From Bacteroidota bacterium (GTDB taxonomy: Bacteria; Bacteroidota; Bacteroidia; Bacteroidales; Prolixibacteraceae), in the NCBI GenBank assembly GCA_023251435.1, contig JAHEYU010000023.1, positions 1-40,020 of the forward strand: a stretch of 40,020 nt of DNA, given 5' to 3'. The position numbers and the translations under genes are program-made. The notes beneath the pieces were generated by a model, which ran no database searches, was not told the DNA's origin, and saw only the letters and a program-made list of their open reading frames with translations. Position 1 is the first letter of the stretch; each line of letters starts with the position of its first letter. Below, one piece after another: positions 36,201 to 40,020 of this stretch.

Positions 36201-38497
36201 TTCGAATCCACAAGCGAAATAGCATCGGAACTGTTCTCTATCAGGGCGCGGAATTTTCGTTCGTTTTGTCGCAGACTTTCTTCGGCTTCTTTGCGATCGG
36301 TAATATCGCTGATGCTTGTAATAAAAAAATCAGGCTGGTCATTTTCATCGCAATGTAGGGTCGTACTGACATCGGCCCAGACAATTTTTCCATTCTTGTG
36401 CAGGTACCTCTTTTCGAAACGAAGTTGTCGGGCTTGCCTATTGATCAAAGTATTAATAAAATCTTCACTCTTCTTAATGTCTTCGGGATGTGTTATTTCC
36501 TGCCATTTTTTGTTCCTGAATTCGGCCTCGGTATATCCCAGCATTTCGTGCATTCGTGCGTTAATTGTCATGGTACCATCGATACGGGTCATCGATGTGC
36601 CAACAGTCCCATTTTCAAACAGACTTCTGAATTTCTCTTCGTTTTCCCTAAGCGCAATTTCAGTTTTTTTCCGATCAGAAATATCCATAAAATCAACGGC
36701 AATCGAATTATTTTCAATCCTGAAAACGGTGACCTGAAAAAAGCCATTAATCTGGTTTTCAGAATACTTAATTTCGAATGATTGGGTTGGAAGTTCACCT
36801 TTTGCAATCTGTGCATACATTTCGGGAACCCCGGTTTTTGCCAGATCTGGAAATGCCTGTTGAATGGTTTTCCCCATCAGGGTATGATGATCGATCCCGA
36901 TAATACGGTCGGCAGAAGGGTTGGCTCCCATAAAAATAAGTCGGCCATCCTCCTGAAGCCGATAGATATACTTCCCTATCGGGCTCGATTCAATAATACT
37001 CCTAAATCTTTCTTCGCTTTCTCGCAATGCTTTTTCAGCTTTACGATCTTCTGTTTGATCGCGAAACACCAAAACAACTCCTACTATTTCGCCTTTCTCG
37101 TTTCGGATAGGAGCGCCACTGTCGGCAATCGGACGTTCGGTGCCATCTTTGGCAATCAAAAGAGTATGATTGGCAAGACCAACAATTACTCCTTCCCGTA
37201 AAACTCGTCGAACCGGAACTTCAACCTGTACATGGGTATCTTCATTAAAAATCCTGAAAACATCTTCAAGGGCTTTTCCTGATGCTTCCTGCTGTGTCCA
37301 GCCGGTGAGTTGTTCGGCAATCGGATTCATTAGCCTGACTTTCCCCACCGCATCAGTAGTAATTACCCCATCGCCAATGCTATATAAAGTGGTTCGGAAG
37401 CGTTCTTCGCTTTCGAGTAAAGCTATTTCGGTTTGTTGGCGATCATTAATAAATCGGGCCTGCTGCACATTCTGGAAAGCCATATCCGACAATTGCCCTG
37501 CCATAGTAAACAGCATTTCGGCGATTTTATGAAATTGCTCCTGCGACATAGATGGAATTTCGTGAAATGCCTTCATAAAATCAGTTTCATCGGCACCAAT
37601 TTCACGTGCATATTCTTTCAACTTCCCTTCTTCCTGAACCTTATCGCGAACCTGACCAATCAGCCAGCTTGCAACATGCTGACCACCAACCGTAATACTG
37701 GCTCCGGCATCCCATAAACCTCCGCTAAGACAAGGCATAACAACAGGTCCTTCAGGATGATGGCGACCAATTACCGAATCAGAATGCATGCAGTTTAGTC
37801 GTCCTTTTTCGGTACAGCGAATTATATTCTGGCACAACCGGCTGAAATTACTGGGTCGGGTAACAGGAGTACCATCGGGTTGGGTAATAATTGAAGCTAC
37901 TCCAAAAGCACTGGCAAACTGATCCTGAAGTTGCAGCAATTCAGCAATATCGAAAAGCTCGCTAATATCCAGATCTTCCCTATTTTGCAGAGGCTTCGTC
38001 AAGGCAACCAATCTTTTTTCTATCGCAAGTTCATCTTGCTTACGCCTCAGAACCTCTTCTTCTAATTTTAGATTCTTGGTTTTCAGGTCCAACTGAAGAT
38101 GAAACAAGCTGACATGAGTTTTTACCCTTGCAAGTATTTCTTCTTTCCGAAAAGGTTTGTTAATAAAATCTACTCCGCCTACCTCAAAACCGGTCAAAAT
38201 CGACTGCCTATCATCGAAAGCGCTTATAAAAATAACAGGAATATCTCTGGTGTTTTCGTCGGCTTTTAATATGCGGCAAACCTCGTAACCATCCAAACCG
38301 GGCATTCTTACATCAAGTAAAACAATGGAAGGTAGCTTAGTTTCAACCAATTTCAAAGCCAATTCTCCACTGCTGGCTTTATGTACAACATAACCGGCAT
38401 TCGTCAGAATTTCATATAGAAGTCCAAGATTGAAATCATTATCATCGACTATAAGTACATTATTTACAGACAGTTCATTTGGATTATTTACCCTCAT
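33206..38497 (-). CDS. Giant REC-PocR-9xPAS histidine kinase
   Basis: I choose ATG 38497 (1763 residues) rather than the upstream TTG at 38542 because a clear AAGGGAGGG site lies just before it. A receiver (about 10-130; D18-D19, phosphoacceptor D62 in LLDVRMPG, K114 in NKPF) leads through a coiled coil to a PocR domain (about 176-350; cysteines at 222, 228, 236 and 256, LSGGLWDAG, GGQHVASWLIGQVRD). About nine PAS domains follow, then the core with H1547 in SHEIRTPLN, NNLISNALKF and GGNGLGLAIS. PAS 7 (SLDGFFFMILDEPIDW) and PAS 9 (ITGYS, QNPRMLKSG) match PAS 5 and 8 of the 11870-15775 kinase. It is soluble and first in its unit. The PocR cysteines may bind metal or a cluster (inference). Confidence 0.93.
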   Translation of the reverse strand: MRVNNPNELSVNNVLIVDDNDFNLGLLYEILTNAGYVVHKASSGELALKLVETKLPSIVLLDVRMPGLDGYEVCRILKADENTRDIPVIFISAFDDRQSILTGFEVGGVDFINKPFRKEEILARVKTHVSLFHLQLDLKTKNLKLEEEVLRRKQDELAIEKRLVALTKPLQNREDLDISELFDIAELLQLQDQFASAFGVASIITQPDGTPVTRPSNFSRLCQNIIRCTEKGRLNCMHSDSVIGRHHPEGPVVMPCLSGGLWDAGASITVGGQHVASWLIGQVRDKVQEEGKLKEYAREIGADETDFMKAFHEIPSMSQEQFHKIAEMLFTMAGQLSDMAFQNVQQARFINDRQQTEIALLESEERFRTTLYSIGDGVITTDAVGKVRLMNPIAEQLTGWTQQEASGKALEDVFRIFNEDTHVQVEVPVRRVLREGVIVGLANHTLLIAKDGTERPIADSGAPIRNEKGEIVGVVLVFRDQTEDRKAEKALRESEERFRSIIESSPIGKYIYRLQEDGRLIFMGANPSADRIIGIDHHTLMGKTIQQAFPDLAKTGVPEMYAQIAKGELPTQSFEIKYSENQINGFFQVTVFRIENNSIAVDFMDISDRKKTEIALRENEEKFRSLFENGTVGTSMTRIDGTMTINARMHEMLGYTEAEFRNKKWQEITHPEDIKKSEDFINTLINRQARQLRFEKRYLHKNGKIVWADVSTTLHCDENDQPDFFITSISDITDRKEAEESLRQNERKFRALIENSSDAISLVDSNGLEFYHSSSCEQILGFSAEERNGKSMMELIHPEDKDSLINMFTEILKNPGIAILLPTRVMHHNGSWIWIEGVANNLLADPDVQAIVINFRDVTERKQFEIKLQRSEQELKKAQQITHIGSWYLNLADNEVYWSEELYKMYGFDPNLPVPPYTEHKKLFTPESWELLSTSLANTAETGIPYELELKTVREDGSNGWMWVRGETIKDDTGKTVGLWGAAQDISARKQAEHALFESEEMMRNSQSVAHICSYSTTLNEREIGKSTWVCSPEFYKLFGIDKTYPHTIEGWVGFIHPDFREEVAAYHEYVIKERVPFEHEYKIIRIDDGAERWVYGTGKLELDEKGNPIRMHGAIQDITERKRAERAILDANQKMNSFFEQSLDGFFFMILDEPIDWVNNDVKEKLLDFSCSHLKISRVNDAILDQYGAELNQILGKCFLDFFAHDIEQGKDVLKKIFDNGKMKIETLEQKINGENMFIEGDYTCLYDSEGKITGLFGIQRDITQSKQAVEAIQNERQLLRTLIDNLPVTIYVKDNEGHKLVANKADLEVIGVETEAEVLGKTDLETFSHEIGQRGYEDDLKIIQTQVPVLNREEIFVDKNGSRRWLLTSKVPIIDLQGKTTGLVGIGRDITEQKKANETIQKLSKSIEQNPSSIVITDLNGNIEYVNPKFTEITGYSFDEAKGQNPRMLKSGEMSPEGYKNLWDTISSGEVWRGEFHNRKKNGELYWEWATMTSIKNEHGEITNYIAIKEDIGLRKQMEADLIVAKEKAEESDRLKSSFLANMSHEIRTPLNSIIGFSELLSDSDFEVDQKVEFIDHIILNGNNLLNIISDIVDISKIEAREITIRNSKIQVIQFLNQIRALHLINVEGKKLRLNLICDDSVTVTECFVFGDKERLQQIFNNLISNALKFTFEGYIELGCRVLGNMVEFHVKDTGIGIPADYHQKVFDRFRQVEASYTRKFGGNGLGLAISKNLIELMGGEIRVESELGKGATFYFTLPRS

Positions 38498-38760
38498 TTT
38501 CTTCCCTCCCTTGTAGAGTTTCTGATTTAAAGAATCTGACAAATATTAAAAACGATTACGCAAAAGCATTTGGATAGTCAATTGCAAAAAGCGGTAATTC
38601 TTAAATTTCTATTGTACTAATTTTTACCCTTTTCCGCTTTAAATGTAGTAAAATTAGATTTAAATGGAAATGCGTTTAAAAATGAACTATCTGATTTCTT
38701 TTTGTATTTTTAAGGTGACGTTTAATTCGAACTGAGAGTAAACTATTTAAAATTTTTCTC
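38498..38760. other. Divergent intergenic region
   Basis: This AT-rich spacer separates the minus-strand kinase unit from the plus-strand hydrolase, so it should hold promoters for both. I see TTTG-containing and TA-rich words, but no pair with the TTTG / TAnnTTTG spacing of Bacteroidota promoters that I would defend. No hairpin or repeat stands out apart from the ribosome binding site at its left edge. Confidence 0.5.
38504..38512 (-). promoter_or_regulatory. Shine-Dalgarno site deciding the giant kinase start
   Basis: On the minus strand AAGGGAGGG precedes AAGAAA and the ATG at 38497, a normal spacing. It supports ATG 38497 over the TTG 45 bases upstream. Confidence 0.7.
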
Positions 38761-39771
38761 ATGAAAAAAGTTTTGCGCACTCTACTGGTAATAATTGCCA
38801 TTCTTGCAATCGCGTATCTTGCAGGGCCAAAATTTCAGAAACCACTTCTGACGGATAAACTCCCGGCTATTGAAATTCAGACTACGGAAGCCGAAAACTA
38901 TATCAGGGACAAAGAAGCCGGATTAAAAATAAAGCCGGATAATGAAGCCAGGATTATTTGGGCCAACGACAGCCTTAAAAATAAAACCGATTACTGCCTG
39001 CTTTACCTGCACGGATTTTCGGCATCGTGGTTTGAAGGAGAGCCGGTGCACACCGATTTTGCCCGGCGGTACGGAATGAATCTCTATATTCCGCTGCTTG
39101 CTTCTCACGGAATCGACACCTCCGAAGCGCTGATGGACATGACACCCGACCGGCTTTACGAATCGGCTAAGGAAGCGCTGGTTGTGGCTCAATCGCTGGG
39201 CAATAAAGTTATCCTGATGAGTACTTCAACCGGCGGAACATTGAGCTTAAAACTGGCAGCCGACTTTCCGGAGTTAATGGAAAGCCTGGTTTTACTTTCA
39301 CCCAATATCGCGATCAATAATCCGGCAGCATTTCTGTTAAGCAAACCCTGGGGATTGCAGATTGCCCGGAGTGTTTACAATGGAAATTACCGCGTTACCA
39401 ATCCTGATTTTGCTTCGGAAGATTGCCGTTACTGGAATTGCAAGTATCGGCTCGAAGCGATCGTTTACCTCCAGCAATTGGTTGAATTGACCATGAAAAA
39501 GGAAACCTTTGGTAAAATATCCAAGCCAGTATTTTTGGCCTACTATTATAAAGATGAAGAAAATCAGGATGAGGTTGTTAAGGTTGATGCCATGCTCGAA
39601 ATGTTCGATCAGCTTGGTACTCCTGAAAACCTGAAACAAAAAGTCGCATTTCCTGAAGCGGGAACTCACCCGATTGGCTCAAAACTATTTTCAAAATCGT
39701 GGCAGGATGTAGAAAAAGCAACTTTTAAGTTTGCAGAAGAAAAGCTGGGATTGATGCCAGTAAGTAAATAA
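38761..39771 (+). CDS. Membrane-anchored alpha/beta hydrolase
   Basis: The 336-residue protein has an N-terminal hydrophobic helix (about 4-22) that is either a signal anchor or an uncleaved signal peptide, placing the catalytic part outside the inner membrane. The fold is shown by the oxyanion motif LYLHGFSAS (81-89), nucleophile S156 in MSTSTGGT (a GxSxG variant with Ser in the first position), SLVLLSPNIAI (175-185), an acid region near D265 and the catalytic histidine H303 in AGTHPIGS. Substrate unknown; an esterase or lipase-like activity is likely. It is alone on the plus strand, divergent from the kinase unit and convergent with the toxin gene 32 bp beyond. ATG 38761 is the natural start. 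Confidence 0.93.
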   Translation: MKKVLRTLLVIIAILAIAYLAGPKFQKPLLTDKLPAIEIQTTEAENYIRDKEAGLKIKPDNEARIIWANDSLKNKTDYCLLYLHGFSASWFEGEPVHTDFARRYGMNLYIPLLASHGIDTSEALMDMTPDRLYESAKEALVVAQSLGNKVILMSTSTGGTLSLKLAADFPELMESLVLLSPNIAINNPAAFLLSKPWGLQIARSVYNGNYRVTNPDFASEDCRYWNCKYRLEAIVYLQQLVELTMKKETFGKISKPVFLAYYYKDEENQDEVVKVDAMLEMFDQLGTPENLKQKVAFPEAGTHPIGSKLFSKSWQDVEKATFKFAEEKLGLMPVSK

Positions 39772-39803
39772 TAAATTCTACTTCGTTGATTCGGACAACA
39801 TAA

Positions 39804-40020
39804 CTATTTTAGTTTAACCGTATTTTGTCTGTTATCCCATATCCTGATAATTTGCACCACTTCAATGGAAACAATTCTATATATAATTGATACTTGTTTT
39901 TGAATAACAATCATTCGATAATCTTGAATTCCAACATTTTTAAATTCGAAATTGCCTTTTTCGAGTGTTGATAATGCTGACATAACCTTATCAATAAAAT
40001 GCTGGACTTCCTTTGTAGTC
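39804..40020 (-). CDS. ParE/RelE-family toxin, C-terminal part (5' end outside window)
   Basis: Reading from the right edge, an open frame of 72 codons ends at TAG 39806-39804. The visible part reads HFIDKVMSALSTLEKGN, then GIQDYRMIVIQKQVSIIYRI, then IIRIWDNRQNTVKLK. The pattern of a regular spacing helix followed by a strand pair and a final RIWDNRQNP-like strand is characteristic of RelE/ParE-type plasmid-stabilisation toxins in Bacteroidota. These proteins cleave mRNA on the ribosome or inhibit gyrase. An antitoxin gene would be expected just upstream, beyond position 40020, so the pair cannot be confirmed here. Confidence 0.75.
   Translation of the reverse strand, partial: TTKEVQHFIDKVMSALSTLEKGNFEFKNVGIQDYRMIVIQKQVSIIYRIVSIEVVQIIRIWDNRQNTVKLK

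Noticed and set aside
38498-38542. TTG start at 38542 for the giant kinase
   Set aside because: The ATG at 38497 has a strong AAGGGAGGG ribosome binding site, and the extra 15 residues are not part of the receiver domain.
38543-38760. Bacteroidota -33/-7 promoter in the divergent region
   Set aside because: TTTG and TA-rich words are present, but none shows the TTTG / TAnnTTTG arrangement at proper spacing on either strand.

Overview
The window looks like a piece of a Bacteroidota chromosome, probably a marine or anaerobic member of the Bacteroidales/Marinilabiliales. I infer this from the moderately AT-rich sequence, mostly Shine-Dalgarno-poor starts, kinase cores of the SHEIRTPLN type, very long multi-PAS soluble kinases and small intergenic hairpin clusters. 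It is almost entirely signal transduction. Nearly everything is on the minus strand and reads from about 38.5 kb down to position 1. I see no rRNA, tRNA, CRISPR array, transposase or phage gene.

Layout in order of transcription. (A) 38497-27466: a REC-PocR-9xPAS kinase, a BvgS-like kinase with a periplasmic solute-binding domain, a PocR-4xPAS-GAF kinase and a single-domain response regulator, tightly spaced. (B) 27213-15994: a REC-REC-2xPAS kinase, a 9xPAS kinase carrying a recent internal PAS duplication, and an 8xPAS+GAF kinase, closed by a rho-independent terminator at 15866-15901. (C) 15775-10180: an 8xPAS kinase with a strong ribosome binding site, then a corrinoid-binding protein and a uroporphyrinogen-decarboxylase/MtaA-like protein that overlap by 4 bp. 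A repeat-rich gap of about 0.5 kb follows. (D) 9661 to the left edge: a kinase with a DUF1638-like N-terminus and GAF domain, a stand-alone B12-binding protein with CarH/LitR-type photoreceptor motifs, a small helical protein of unknown function, a second kinase, a CheB-CheR-PAS fusion whose start is broken by an apparent frameshift, a hybrid kinase and a REC protein cut by the window edge. The right end holds a plus-strand, membrane-anchored alpha/beta hydrolase (38761-39771) and the C-terminal part of a ParE/RelE-like toxin running off the window.

The most interesting point is that two B12-binding proteins and an MtaA-like protein are embedded among kinases, with no methyltransferase-I gene (MtaB, MttB or similar) in view. 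The MtaA-like protein also lacks the usual zinc-ligand cysteines. Two nearby kinases carry PocR domains, a family proposed to sense small C1-C3 compounds. My hypothesis is a corrinoid-coupled sensory system, reading light, cobalamin state or methyl-group status, that feeds a large soluble phosphorelay. No DNA-binding output regulator is visible; possible outputs are REC-only proteins, the CheB/CheR enzyme and the truncated regulator at the left edge. Individual domain calls are fairly solid; the system-level idea is inference.
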